Below, piece by piece: positions 1-8,321 of a DNA stretch of 64,000 nt. The stretch comes from Nocardioides pelophilus (GTDB lineage Bacteria > Actinomycetota > Actinomycetes > Propionibacteriales > Nocardioidaceae). The DNA is taken from the NCBI RefSeq assembly GCF_014180685.1, contig NZ_JACEHF010000001.1, positions 33,976 to 97,975 on the forward strand, read 5' to 3'. The stretch's first letter is position 1. Each line of letters begins with the position of its first letter. The translations under genes and the position numbers were made by a program. The notes under the pieces were generated by a model. That model was not told the origin of the DNA, searched no databases, and saw nothing but the letters and a program-made list of their open reading frames with translations.

Positions 1-600
1 CGCGAGAGCGTCCGAGACGACGCCGAGATCGGTGAGAGTGCTGTCGAGCCCGTCGAGCCCGTCCTGGAGGTCCTCGCCACGGCCGACGAGGCCCCCTCCC
101 GTCTGCCGGAGTGTCGCTTGGAGGGCTGTCCGGGTCTTCGAGTCGAGAGCCCCGAGGACATCGTCCAGCTCGACCGCCTCGGTCGTGCGACTCAGGGGGA
201 TCGTGTCCTCGATCGCTCCGGCGTCTTCGGAGCCGGGGTCCAGGTCAACGTACTTCTGACCGAGTGCGGAGCGGGACCGGATGGTCGCCTCGGCGTCGGC
301 GTAGACCGCACGCCCGTCGTCGAGTCGCATGTTGACGACCGGCTTGCCGTCGACGAGCTCGATGCTGTCGACGTACCCGGACCTGACATTCGCGATCCTC
401 ACGTCGTCGCCTGCACGGAGCGCGCCGGTGGTCTTGAACTGGGCAGCCACCTCGCTTCGTTCGACGCCGGGCACGTAGTCGGGCATGCCGTTTTGGGCGG
501 TCAGCGCGAATGCCGTCACGGCTACCGCCGCGACCAGGCTCACCAACCCGACCCTGAGGGAGCGGGTCCTCGCGCGCTCCCGGCGCGCCACTGCGGACAT
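1..600 (-). CDS. Mce family protein, N-terminal part (runs off left edge)
   Basis: Reading from an ATG at 600 the frame stays open to base 1 (200 codons), so only the N-terminal part is visible. A basic start is followed by one hydrophobic segment at residues about 15-35, then an MCE/MlaD-type domain at about 40-120 with the usual pattern 'AQFKTTGALRAGDDVRIANV' and 'SALGQKYVDLDPGSE'. After that begins the helical region (about 130 on) typical of actinobacterial Mce proteins. Mce proteins form the extracytoplasmic lipid-binding part of a YrbE/MceG ABC importer. The ATG lies one base after the TGA of the preceding mce gene, so it is the sixth visible gene of one operon. Substrate cannot be told from the sequence. 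Confidence 0.9.
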   Translation of the reverse strand, partial: MSAVARRERARTRSLRVGLVSLVAAVAVTAFALTAQNGMPDYVPGVERSEVAAQFKTTGALRAGDDVRIANVRSGYVDSIELVDGKPVVNMRLDDGRAVYADAEATIRSRSALGQKYVDLDPGSEDAGAIEDTIPLSRTTEAVELDDVLGALDSKTRTALQATLRQTGGGLVGRGEDLQDGLDGLDSTLTDLGVVSDALA

Positions 601-601
601 C

Positions 602-2038
602 TCAGGCACCTCCGAGCAGGAACTGGAGAGCGCGCGCCTCTTGACGCGGCTCGAGACCGGTCACTCCGCCGGTGCGGTCGGTTCGTGGGGACAGCAGGGA
701 ATCGACGAGGTTGTTGACGTCGTCATCCAGTCCGGACAAGAGCGGTGGGCTGTCTTGAGGAGCCAGAGGCTGGCGCGGGTCGTCCGTGCCGTCAGTCGGG
801 GCAGCGTCGCCCGTCGTCGGGGTCGTGGTGGGGATCCCGTTGGGCAGCAAGCCAGTGACCGAGTACTCGGAGAGGACGAACGCTGCGCGGAAGTAGTGCG
901 ACAACCCGTCCCGCCCGTTGGTGGTCAACGCCCAGCCGCGGACGAACTCCATCACTGACGTGAGATCGCTCGTCAGCGTCCGGGTGATGGGGTCGAGAGC
1001 CTCGACATCGTCGCGGAGCGCGGGAGTGTTCTGCCGCAACAGCCTCGCGATCGGGAGAGCTTCCGCAACCAGCGCCTGCGCCTTCTCGAGGACCGGGTTG
1101 GCCGAGGCCAGTGCGGGGTCCGCAGCGTCGGCGAACCGCAGCAGTTCGGCGCTGATGGCTTCGAGGTTGCGCGTTGTGGGACGCAGTGCCGCAAGAGTGG
1201 GGGCGGCGGCGTCAGCGGTGCCCTGCAGGTTGCCGAGCGTCCGGGTCGCGGCCCGAAGCGTGTCGGGAAGCTCCTCCAGCATGGAGCGGAACGCCGCCTC
1301 GTTGACCTCGGTCTGCTGCAGCACCGCGGTGGTGGCGGCGACCAGCCTGTCGAGCTGTCGCCCGTCGTCGACAGCGATCCCGGACGCGACCTTGGCGAAG
1401 GAAGCCACCAACGAACCGAGTTCCTCGTTCTGCCGGCTCAGGACACTGGCGAGCTTTCGGGTGTCGCCCAGCGCGGGCGCAAGGGCGGCGATCAGTCGTT
1501 GCACGTCATCGCCGTTGCCGTCCATCCCGGTACCCAGGGTCCCGATGAGTGCCGCAAGTGATGCGGATGTCGGGTCGTCCAATGAACCGAGGACCTCGTC
1601 GAGAGCGACGCTCGAACCCGTCTGCTCGAGGTCGAGCCGGCTTCCGTCGGCGAGGACGGGAGCACCCTCGCTACCTCGGTCGAGCTCGAGATAGCGCTCG
1701 CCGAGGAGGGTGACGGGACGAATGGTCAGCCGAGCATCGGCGTGGACCGGCAACGCCTCCTTCTCCAGCTCGATGGTCACTTCGGTCGAGTCGTCCTGGA
1801 GGCGCATCGAGACGACCTGGCCAACCTTGACCCCACCGAGTCTTACGTCGTTGCCCTCGAGGAGGGGGCTCGCGTCGGTAAAGCTCGCTCGAAGCATGAG
1901 ACGGGTGTCCGGGCCTGCGACGAGGAGGCTGCCCGTGACGAAGAGTCCCAGCACCACGAGAACAGAGATGACGACGACCAGTCGTACCCGAGCGGCGGCG
2001 GGCGCCATTCGCTGGCCAGACGCGACGTGCGCACTCAC
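602..2038 (-). CDS. Mce family protein
   Basis: 478 residues. A membrane anchor lies at about 18-42 (LVVVISVLVVLGLFVTGSLL), followed by an MCE domain at about 45-125 containing 'LLEGNDVRLGGVKVGQV' and 'LLGERYLELDRGSE'. A long helical region follows, then a low-complexity Pro/Thr/Asp-rich tail near 400-430. The start is GTG at 2038; its GTGA overlaps the TGA of the upstream mce gene, and the upstream end supplies a GGAGGTGA ribosome-binding site. It is a subunit of the lipid-binding Mce assembly anchored in the membrane. Subunit letter (A-F) is not assigned because the operon is incomplete and unconventional. Confidence 0.9.
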   Translation of the reverse strand: MSAHVASGQRMAPAAARVRLVVVISVLVVLGLFVTGSLLVAGPDTRLMLRASFTDASPLLEGNDVRLGGVKVGQVVSMRLQDDSTEVTIELEKEALPVHADARLTIRPVTLLGERYLELDRGSEGAPVLADGSRLDLEQTGSSVALDEVLGSLDDPTSASLAALIGTLGTGMDGNGDDVQRLIAALAPALGDTRKLASVLSRQNEELGSLVASFAKVASGIAVDDGRQLDRLVAATTAVLQQTEVNEAAFRSMLEELPDTLRAATRTLGNLQGTADAAAPTLAALRPTTRNLEAISAELLRFADAADPALASANPVLEKAQALVAEALPIARLLRQNTPALRDDVEALDPITRTLTSDLTSVMEFVRGWALTTNGRDGLSHYFRAAFVLSEYSVTGLLPNGIPTTTPTTGDAAPTDGTDDPRQPLAPQDSPPLLSGLDDDVNNLVDSLLSPRTDRTGGVTGLEPRQEARALQFLLGGA

Positions 2039-3276
2039 TCCATCTCACCTCCGTTCGCGTCGGTCCAGGACTGCCCCACGACTTCACCGGGCGCGGGATA
2101 CGGGTCATGGGTTACGCCTGGGGGCACGACTCCGGGGTTCTCGTTGAACGAGGTCGGGCCCACTTCGGTGAAGATCCGCGCGAAGTTCCCGTTGGCGTCG
2201 TAGTTGGAGAACGCTGATGACCAGGTGCTCACGAAACCCGCGATCTCCGGGGTATAAGGACGAAGGAACCTCACCGGTTCCTCGAGATCCTCCGTGGCCG
2301 TGGTGAGTCCCGGAACTGTCACGCTGAGGGACTCGAGAAGACCCGGTGCCACACCGAGCAGCCGAGACAGACTCTCGAGAGCGGGGCGCAGGTCCGAGGC
2401 GAAGGGTCGGAGGTCCCGCAGGAGCGGCGCGACGTCCTTGGCTACAGGAGTCAGGCTCTTCGTCGCGGGCGCCAGGTCGGCCAGGAGGGGCTCCACCTCG
2501 TCAACCGTCCCGGGCACGAGACGGAGGGTCTGGTCCGCCTGCTCGAGCGTCGGCGGCAGGGCCGTGAGTGCCGTGCGGAGGTCCTCCCGGTTCTGCGAGA
2601 TCTGGTCGACGAGGGCACTCGTCGAGGAGACGATGGCGTCGAGTTCGCCATCGCGAGCAGCCATGACGCCGAGCATCTCGTCGAGGCGCTGCGCAAGGTG
2701 CTTGATAGCCGGACCGTCGGTTCCGAGCGCGAGCATCAGCTGGCCGAGCTCATCGAGGGCAGGACCGCCCGCCTCGATGGTTCCGTCCAGGTCGCGCGCC
2801 CGGTCGTCGAGAACCTGCTCGAGGTTGCCAAGCAGCCCTTGGATCTCGCGGCGGGTCTGCGGGTCAAGACTGTTCAGGATGTCGTCGATCTCGACCGCGC
2901 TCGGCATCCGTCCCACGATCATCCCGCCGTCCGGGATCTCCGGGTTCTTCTCCGGACCGTCGGTGACCTCGACCTGACGCTCGCTCAGCACGGCCTTCCA
3001 GCCGACAACCACCTGGGCGCCGTCGTGCAGTGGTGCGACGTCCTCGTCGAGCGACAGCGTGAGCTGTGCCTTGCCGTCATGCACTTCGATGGCTTCCACC
3101 GTTCCGGCCTGGAACCCGTTGACCTGCACGGGTGCTCCCTCGACCACGCTGGTCGCCGAGTCGAGAACCACTTTGACCTCGTACCCGGAGCTCTGGCTCA
3201 GCCCGAGCACCCCGGCACCAGAGATGAGCGCGACCGCCGACACCGCCGGGGCGAGCGATCGAAGATTCGTCAACAT
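2035..3276 (-). CDS. Mce family protein
   Basis: 413 residues, starting at an ATG three bases after the stop of the ATPase gene. One N-terminal hydrophobic segment (about 8-28) is followed by an MCE domain (about 30-115) with 'VVEGAPVQVNGFQAGTVEAI' and 'VLSERQVEVTDGPE'. The rest is a helical Mce C-terminal region that ends in a Pro/Gly-rich stretch. It is the first of at least three consecutive mce genes in this operon. Role: extracytoplasmic lipid-binding subunit of a YrbE/Mce importer (family knowledge). The gene overlaps the next mce gene by four bases, pointing to coupled translation and fixed stoichiometry. Confidence 0.9.
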   Translation of the reverse strand: MLTNLRSLAPAVSAVALISGAGVLGLSQSSGYEVKVVLDSATSVVEGAPVQVNGFQAGTVEAIEVHDGKAQLTLSLDEDVAPLHDGAQVVVGWKAVLSERQVEVTDGPEKNPEIPDGGMIVGRMPSAVEIDDILNSLDPQTRREIQGLLGNLEQVLDDRARDLDGTIEAGGPALDELGQLMLALGTDGPAIKHLAQRLDEMLGVMAARDGELDAIVSSTSALVDQISQNREDLRTALTALPPTLEQADQTLRLVPGTVDEVEPLLADLAPATKSLTPVAKDVAPLLRDLRPFASDLRPALESLSRLLGVAPGLLESLSVTVPGLTTATEDLEEPVRFLRPYTPEIAGFVSTWSSAFSNYDANGNFARIFTEVGPTSFNENPGVVPPGVTHDPYPAPGEVVGQSWTDANGGEME

Positions 3277-3279
3277 CGA

Positions 3280-4167
3280 TCAGTCCATCCCGAGCGGACC
3301 GGCGGACTCACCGCTGAGGAACTGGCGGACGAACGGGTCGTCGTGCTCGAAAGCTTCCTCGGCGGGACCGTAGTGTACGGTCTGGCCCTTCCAGATCAGG
3401 CCCACGTAGTCGGAGACCTTGCGCGCCGTTCGGATGTCGTGGGTCACCAGCAGGTAGGTGCCGCCGTGCTGGGCGTGCATCTCGAGGATCACGTCGTTCA
3501 GGAGACTGGTACGCACCGGGTCCAGACCCGAGTCCGGCTCGTCGAAGAACACGATCCGCGGTTCCATCACCATCGCCCGCGCGAACCCCGCGCGCTTCCG
3601 CATTCCCCCGGAGACCTCGTTCGGGTGCTTGTGCAGCGACCGCTCGAGACCGACCTCCGTCAGTCGCGCCATCACGATGTCACGGATCTCGTCCTCGGAC
3701 TTGTCCGTGTGCTTCCGCAGCGGGAAGGCCGTGTTGTCAAACAGGTTCATCGACCCGAACAGGGCGCCGTCCTGGAACAGGACCCCCATGTTCTTCCGGA
3801 TCTCGTATCGGTCGTGCTCACTCATCTTCCACAAGTCCTGGCCGAAGACGAGCACCTCGCCGTCATCCGGCTCGAGCAGGCCGACGAGGTGCTTGATCAG
3901 GACGGACTTCCCCGTGCCCGAGGGACCGAGCACCGTCGTGATGGCGTCGTCCTGGAAGTTCAGGTCAAGTCCCTGCAGCACCTTGAAGTCGCCGAACGCC
4001 TTGTGGACTCCCCTGACCTCCATGCTGTGCGGCGTGCCATCGGCTGCCAGGGTCCCGTCGTCGCCGAACGCGGCGCGCTGACCGTCGGTGTCACGGTCCG
4101 AAATCGGGGCACCCGCGGCGGGAGAAGAGTCGCGGCTGGACCCGATGATGGAGGCGAGGCTGGACAT
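3280..4167 (-). CDS. mceG: MceG/MlaF-type ABC transporter ATP-binding protein
   Basis: 295 residues. Walker A is 'LGPSGTGKSVLIKHL', the signature is 'EVSGGMRKRAGFARAM' and Walker B is 'RIVFFDEPDSGLDP', a set typical of the MlaF/Mkl (MceG) ATPases that energise Mce/YrbE importers. The start at 4167 is chosen because AGGAG precedes it at good spacing and the first 50 residues are a low-complexity lead-in before the ABC domain. The open frame extends upstream, but into the coding region of the permease gene. It sits between yrbEB and the first mce gene. In mycobacteria mceG is usually unlinked to mce operons, so an ATPase inside the operon is notable; it may also serve the second mce operon here, which has none. 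Confidence 0.93.
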   Translation of the reverse strand: MSSLASIIGSSRDSSPAAGAPISDRDTDGQRAAFGDDGTLAADGTPHSMEVRGVHKAFGDFKVLQGLDLNFQDDAITTVLGPSGTGKSVLIKHLVGLLEPDDGEVLVFGQDLWKMSEHDRYEIRKNMGVLFQDGALFGSMNLFDNTAFPLRKHTDKSEDEIRDIVMARLTEVGLERSLHKHPNEVSGGMRKRAGFARAMVMEPRIVFFDEPDSGLDPVRTSLLNDVILEMHAQHGGTYLLVTHDIRTARKVSDYVGLIWKGQTVHYGPAEEAFEHDDPFVRQFLSGESAGPLGMD

Positions 4168-4229
4168 AGAGGTCTCCTGTGATGGATAAGGTGTTCGTAA
4201 AGTTGATGACGAGCGACGCGCGAAGGGTG

Positions 4230-5069
4230 CTAATTGGCGACCGGGGCGTTGGGACTGAGTCCCCAGAAGAGTTGGGTCGTGAACACACCGAGCACATGGA
4301 TGACGACCATGTTGATCATCATCGATTTCGCGGTCGCCCGGCCTACGCCCACGGGTCCGCCGCTGGCGTTGAAGCCGTAGTAGCAGCCGACGAAGACGAC
4401 CGCTGTGCCGAAGCTCAGGACCTTGATCTGGGAGTACAGGAAGTCCAGCGGGTTCTGGTAGAGCCAGAAGATGTACAGATAGCCACCGGGCGAGACACCA
4501 CCGAGCTGGACGACGGTGACCAGGTACATCGTCACGTACATGACGGCCAGGCCCACGGTGTACAGCATCGGGATCGCGATCCACGCCGCGAGGACTCGCG
4601 TGCCGACCAGGTACGCCTTGGCCTTGATGCCCATCACTTCAAGCGCGTCGATCTCGTCAGAGATCCGCATCGACCCTAGCTCGGCAACCAAGCCGCAGCC
4701 GACCTTGGCGGCGAAGATGTAGCCCCACATGTAGGGCGACATCTCCCGCAGACTGCACCATGCGTTGAAGATGCCCGAGTAGAGCGGCGCCCCGATCTGT
4801 CGCAGGGTGTAGCTGGCCTCAAGACCGCACACCGTTCCCATGACGCCCTGCATCGCCCAGATGATGAGTCCGCTCGTGAGGATGAGGACACCGGCCTGGT
4901 GGAGGACCTCGGTGCTGTAGAGCCGCACGTCGCGGAAGGACCGGACGACGCTGCCGGAGAATCGGACGATGTCACCGGCAGTAGTCAAGCCTGCATTGAG
5001 TCCGGACGCTGCCCTGTTGAGGGGACGTGGCCCACTCTTGGCATCGGGCCGCTGGGGAGCAAGTGTCAT
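4230..5069 (-). CDS. yrbEB: YrbE/MlaE-family permease (second of pair)
   Basis: 279 residues from ATG 5069. The MlaE/YrbE permease fold is clear: about five to six hydrophobic segments, the conserved 'LGSMRISDEIDALEVMGI' cytoplasmic loop (about 145-165) that contacts the ATPase, and the C-terminal 'CYYGFNASGGPVGVGRATA' motif. It pairs with the permease gene immediately upstream to form the membrane channel of the Mce importer. The open frame extends 30 codons further upstream with arginine/serine-rich sequence that overlaps the previous gene, so the internal ATG was preferred. A 62-base gap separates it from the ATPase gene. Confidence 0.92.
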   Translation of the reverse strand: MTLAPQRPDAKSGPRPLNRAASGLNAGLTTAGDIVRFSGSVVRSFRDVRLYSTEVLHQAGVLILTSGLIIWAMQGVMGTVCGLEASYTLRQIGAPLYSGIFNAWCSLREMSPYMWGYIFAAKVGCGLVAELGSMRISDEIDALEVMGIKAKAYLVGTRVLAAWIAIPMLYTVGLAVMYVTMYLVTVVQLGGVSPGGYLYIFWLYQNPLDFLYSQIKVLSFGTAVVFVGCYYGFNASGGPVGVGRATAKSMMINMVVIHVLGVFTTQLFWGLSPNAPVAN

Positions 5070-5079
5070 GACGCGCCTC

Positions 5080-5937
5080 TTACCTGTAGACCTGGATCTC
5101 GGGGGCGAGGCCGAGCAGGATCGTCGTGAAGATGAAGTTGAAGGACCAGATGGCGGCAAACGCGATCACGACCGCCTGGTTGACGGCGCGTCCGACACCG
5201 GCGGGTCCGCCGCTGGCGTGAAAGCCCTTGTAGCAACAAACGACGCTGATGATCAGCCCGAAGATCGTGGTCTTGGCGACGCTGGCCCAGATGTCGGTCG
5301 TGGTGGCGTTGGCGAAGAAGTTTGCGGTGAACGCCGCGCTCGAGGCGCCCACCATCAGCGCTGCCAGGTAGCCGCCAAGAACTCCGAAGGCGAGTGCCAC
5401 CAGATCCATCAGGCCCGTCATGATGGTAACGGCGATGATCCGCGGAAGGATCAGGACACGCACCGGGTCGAGGCCGAGCACCTCCATCGCGTCGATCTCC
5501 TCGCGGATGCGTCGCGCGCCGAGGTCAGCGGTGATGGCGGTACCAACGACGCCAGCCACGACCATCGCGTTGATCCAGGGGGCGAACTCACGGACCGACG
5601 CCATCACGAAGAACGAGCCGAGGCGCTCCGGGATGCCGAAGAGAAGGTACAGGTTGCCGGCCTGCAGCCCAGGCGCGCCGAATCCGAATGCCATGCAGGA
5701 GACGGCCATCGGCAACCAGCAGAGCCGCAACGTGTCGAACATCTGGTCACGAACATCGCCCCAGTAGCCGATCGGCTGGCGGACAGCTGACGCGGTGACA
5801 CGGCCGAGGAGCTGGGCCATCTCACCCATCTGGACGAACGGTCCCTGTATCGACCGCAACGCTCGACGCGCAGCAGGACTCGAGCCCGCGCGCTCTGCCG
5901 CGGCCGGCGAAGGACGGGTCGAGGACGCGGTCGTCAT
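5080..5937 (-). CDS. yrbEA: YrbE/MlaE-family permease (first of pair)
   Basis: 285 residues from ATG 5937, preceded by a GGGGGAG ribosome-binding site; an in-frame start further upstream lacks one. It has an Ala/Pro-rich cytoplasmic N-terminus (to about 35) followed by the MlaE/YrbE permease domain. The key motifs are 'LGARRIREEIDAMEVLGL' and 'CYKGFHASGGPAGVGRAV'. It is the first gene of the left mce operon, ten bases ahead of the second permease gene. The promoter should lie in the 390-base region upstream. Confidence 0.92.
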   Translation of the reverse strand: MTTASSTRPSPAAAERAGSSPAARRALRSIQGPFVQMGEMAQLLGRVTASAVRQPIGYWGDVRDQMFDTLRLCWLPMAVSCMAFGFGAPGLQAGNLYLLFGIPERLGSFFVMASVREFAPWINAMVVAGVVGTAITADLGARRIREEIDAMEVLGLDPVRVLILPRIIAVTIMTGLMDLVALAFGVLGGYLAALMVGASSAAFTANFFANATTTDIWASVAKTTIFGLIISVVCCYKGFHASGGPAGVGRAVNQAVVIAFAAIWSFNFIFTTILLGLAPEIQVYR

Positions 5938-6327
5938 CGACTCCCCCGAGCGCACTCTTGTTTCGCCACCGGACACTCCGTTTCTTCGATTGGCGGCCAG
6001 GATGAGACCGTCATCACTTCAGTTCCGGCAGGCTCGCAGCCTGCGTCACGGGCGTTCTCGGGAGTGCAGCACAAGATCCCGGTCGCCATTTGTACGGCGC
6101 GTCGAAGCCCGCTCGGGTTAGCGGTACGCGCGAGCATGAGCAGTCCGCCCGCGGTCACGCAGCCATACGACGTGGCCGAGGGTGACCCTCCGCCGTCCAC
6201 CCGAAGAACAGTTGTGTGCACGACACAAGGGCGAGCCGGAAGTTCGTGGTGCCGTCAGTGGTCCAAGGTCGACACAGGGTGGCAGCGTCTCCTCACCTCA
6301 GGCTCCATCACTCAGGAGGATGCCACC
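5938..6327. other. 390-base non-coding region upstream of the left mce operon
   Basis: Weakly GC-biased sequence between the divergently transcribed yrbEA gene and a small plus-strand gene. No convincing ORF lies on either strand. It should contain both promoters. The only clear structure I see is an inverted repeat at 6212-6228. Confidence 0.6.
6212..6228. promoter_or_regulatory. Inverted repeat TTGTGT-5-ACACAA, candidate operator
   Basis: Perfect 6-base arms TTGTGT and ACACAA around a 5-base spacer, between the yrbEA start and the small gene at 6328. The size and symmetry suit a dimeric regulator, but no regulator gene is adjacent, so the function is a guess. Confidence 0.35.
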
Positions 6328-6561
6328 ATGGCTGACCTGCTTACCGCCTTCGTGCCGCTGTTCGCGTTCATGCTGATTCCCGTGTGGATCCCGATCGTGG
6401 CACATGTCGGCGGCGCGATCGTTGATCGACTGGCGCGGCCCGACATGTCGGCAACCGCGCGGGCCGTCGAAGCGGCCAAGACCCGTTCGGCCGATCTCCG
6501 CGCCATGCCTCGCCACGTCCCTCGGCACCGATTCGAACCCGTCGACGTCGTCGCGGCCTAG
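6328..6561 (+). CDS. Small membrane protein of unknown function
   Basis: 77 residues. A perfect AGGAGG at 6314-6319 precedes the ATG at 6328 by eight bases, which supports both the gene and this start. The first 30 residues, beginning MADLLTAFVPLFAFM, are strongly hydrophobic with a Val/Ile-Pro rich core and should form one membrane segment. The remainder is hydrophilic and basic (RLARP... AKTRSADLRAMPRH). I do not recognise a family. It stands alone between the mce operon and the acyl-CoA dehydrogenase gene. A small membrane partner of a nearby transporter or enzyme is possible but unsupported. Confidence 0.6.
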   Translation: MADLLTAFVPLFAFMLIPVWIPIVAHVGGAIVDRLARPDMSATARAVEAAKTRSADLRAMPRHVPRHRFEPVDVVAA

Positions 6562-6901
6562 TAAGACGAGCGTCGCACTCCACGGACAGCCCGGGGGGTC
6601 ACCATGGAGGACCGCCACCCTTCGACAGCTGCGACCACTCGGCTCTCCGCTCGCCTGTACCTCATGTCAGGCTGAGGCGTCGGTCGAGGCGGCTGACCTC
6701 TCGCTCTGATATGGAGCGACCTGCTGTCACCAGGCAGAATGAGGACCCGGTTCACCCCGTCGACCCGGCTTCCGCGCGCTGATCGTTCGGGCTGTCGCCA
6801 ACGCTGGGACGCTCATGGATTGTGCGCGAAGCACGGTTGGAGCGGCGTCCCGTGGACTCTCGCACGAATCGCAAGCGGCCAAGACCAAATAGGCTCGCAG
6901 C
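6562..6901. other. 340-base non-coding region upstream of acyl-CoA dehydrogenase
   Basis: No credible ORF on either strand. It presumably holds the promoter of the acyl-CoA dehydrogenase gene. I see no strong terminator or palindrome. Confidence 0.5.
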
Positions 6902-8047
6902 ATGAAGCGTGACATCTACAACGAGGACCACGAGGCGTTCCGCGAGTCGGCACGCACCTGGATCGAGCGGTCCGTCACCCCGAACGCGGAGAAGTACATC
7001 CAGGAGAAGTCGCTGCCGCGCGAGTTCTGGCTCGAGGCCGGCGCCCAGGGCATGCTCGGCCTCGCCATCCCCGATGAGTATGGCGGCGCCGGGGCCGACG
7101 ACTTCCGCTTCAACGCGGTCCTCACCGAGGAGATGGCGAAGGTCGGCGCGTGGATGCCGACCTGCGTGGGCATCCACGCCGACATCACCGCGCCGTACAT
7201 CGTCGAGCTCGGCACCGAGGAGCAGAAGCAGCGGTGGCTCCCGGGCGTGGCCGCGGGCGAGATCCTGCTCGGCATCGGCATGACCGAGCCGTCCGGTGGG
7301 TCCGACCTCGCCGCGCTGAAGACCACCGCCGTCCGTGACGGCGACGCGTGGGTCATCAACGGCTCGAAGACCTTCATCACCAACGGCTACTCCGGCGACC
7401 TGATCATCACCGCCGCGCGCACCGACCCGGAGAAGGGCCCGAAGGGCATCACCTTGTTCGCGCTCGAGGCGACCATGGAGGGCTTCGGTCGCGGCCGCAA
7501 GCTCGACAAGGTCGGCATGGAGGAGTCCGACACCTCCGAGCTGTTCTTCGAGAACGTGCGGGTGACCGACGCCGAGATCGTCGGCGAGCTCAACATGGGC
7601 TTCGTCCACATGATGCAGAAGCTGCCGCAGGAGCGGATCGCCTGTGCCATCGCCAACACCCACCACGCCAAGCAGATCCTCGGCGAGACGATCCAGTACG
7701 CCAAGGACCGGCAGGCGTTCGGCCAGTCGATCGGGCGCTTCCAGCACATCAAGTTCCTGCTCGCCGAGCTGGTCACCCAGGTCGAGGTGTGCGAGGCCTA
7801 CATGGACAAGTGCGTGCAGGCGCACACCGATGGTGAGCTCACCGCGGTCGAGGCCGCCAAGGCCAAGTGGTGGTCCTCGCAGATGCAGAACGAGGTCATC
7901 GACCACTGCGTGCAGATCCACGGTGGCTACGGCTACATGAACGAGTACCGCGTTGCCCGCGCCTGGCGGGATGCCCGGGTGACCAAGATCTGGGCCGGCT
8001 CCAACGAGATCATGAAGGAGCTCATCGGGCGCGAGCTCGGCTTCTGA
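6902..8047 (+). CDS. Acyl-CoA dehydrogenase
   Basis: 381 residues, full length for the family. The N-terminal helical domain is followed by the FAD/substrate motif 'IGMTEPSGGSDLAALKT' at about 125-141, the middle beta domain with 'FITNGYSGD', and the C-terminal helical domain. The end carries 'QIHGGYGYMNEYRVAR' and 'IWAGSNEIMKELIG', whose Glu is at the place of the catalytic base in short/medium-chain members. It oxidises an acyl-CoA to the 2,3-enoyl-CoA and passes electrons to ETF. It is a single-gene unit; codon use is very strongly biased to G/C third positions, suggesting high expression. Substrate chain length is unknown. Confidence 0.93.
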   Translation: MKRDIYNEDHEAFRESARTWIERSVTPNAEKYIQEKSLPREFWLEAGAQGMLGLAIPDEYGGAGADDFRFNAVLTEEMAKVGAWMPTCVGIHADITAPYIVELGTEEQKQRWLPGVAAGEILLGIGMTEPSGGSDLAALKTTAVRDGDAWVINGSKTFITNGYSGDLIITAARTDPEKGPKGITLFALEATMEGFGRGRKLDKVGMEESDTSELFFENVRVTDAEIVGELNMGFVHMMQKLPQERIACAIANTHHAKQILGETIQYAKDRQAFGQSIGRFQHIKFLLAELVTQVEVCEAYMDKCVQAHTDGELTAVEAAKAKWWSSQMQNEVIDHCVQIHGGYGYMNEYRVARAWRDARVTKIWAGSNEIMKELIGRELGF

Positions 8048-8135
8048 AACTTCGTCGCCCTCGCCCCGCGCCGCAAACCCCGCCACGCGAGCCTGTGAAC
8101 CGCCCCGGTGTGTCCGGAGACTGCTACTAGCCGGT

Positions 8136-8283
8136 GGCGCCGACCTCAAATCCGTGATGGACCCGCATGGGCCACTCCCAAATCCAAACCACGCAGAAAT
8201 TCCTGCACACCCTTGCCCGACACGACCGACCAACGCAACCTCGACGCCCTCACCCGCATCCAGAAGAAAGGACCCGTGACTCA
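8136..8283 (+). pseudogene. Remnant of a tyrosine recombinase (phage-type integrase) C-terminus
   Basis: Three short stretches in different frames join into one integrase-like C-terminus: 'GADLKSVMD' (8136-8162), then 'MGHSQIQTTQKFLHTL' (8167-8214), then 'PDTTDQRNLDALTRIQKK' just after. The GHSQIQTTQKFLHTL part matches the conserved box carrying the late His and the catalytic Tyr of tyrosine recombinases, although the position expected to be Tyr reads Phe here. Two +1 frame slips and the absence of the rest of the protein show it is dead. It probably marks an old integrated element near the P450 cluster. Confidence 0.65.
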
Positions 8284-8321
8284 GGTATGCACACCCGCGG
8301 AACCGCAAGCATCCGGTGGTC

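Noticed and set aside
2698..4182. Long plus-strand open frame of 494 codons
   Set aside because: Antisense to the mce and ATPase genes, rich in His/Arg/Val without domain motifs; a shadow of GC-biased codon use.
6752..8308. Minus-strand open frame of 518 codons
   Set aside because: Mirror of the acyl-CoA dehydrogenase codons; composition (Gly/Val/His/Asp repeats) is typical of antisense frames.
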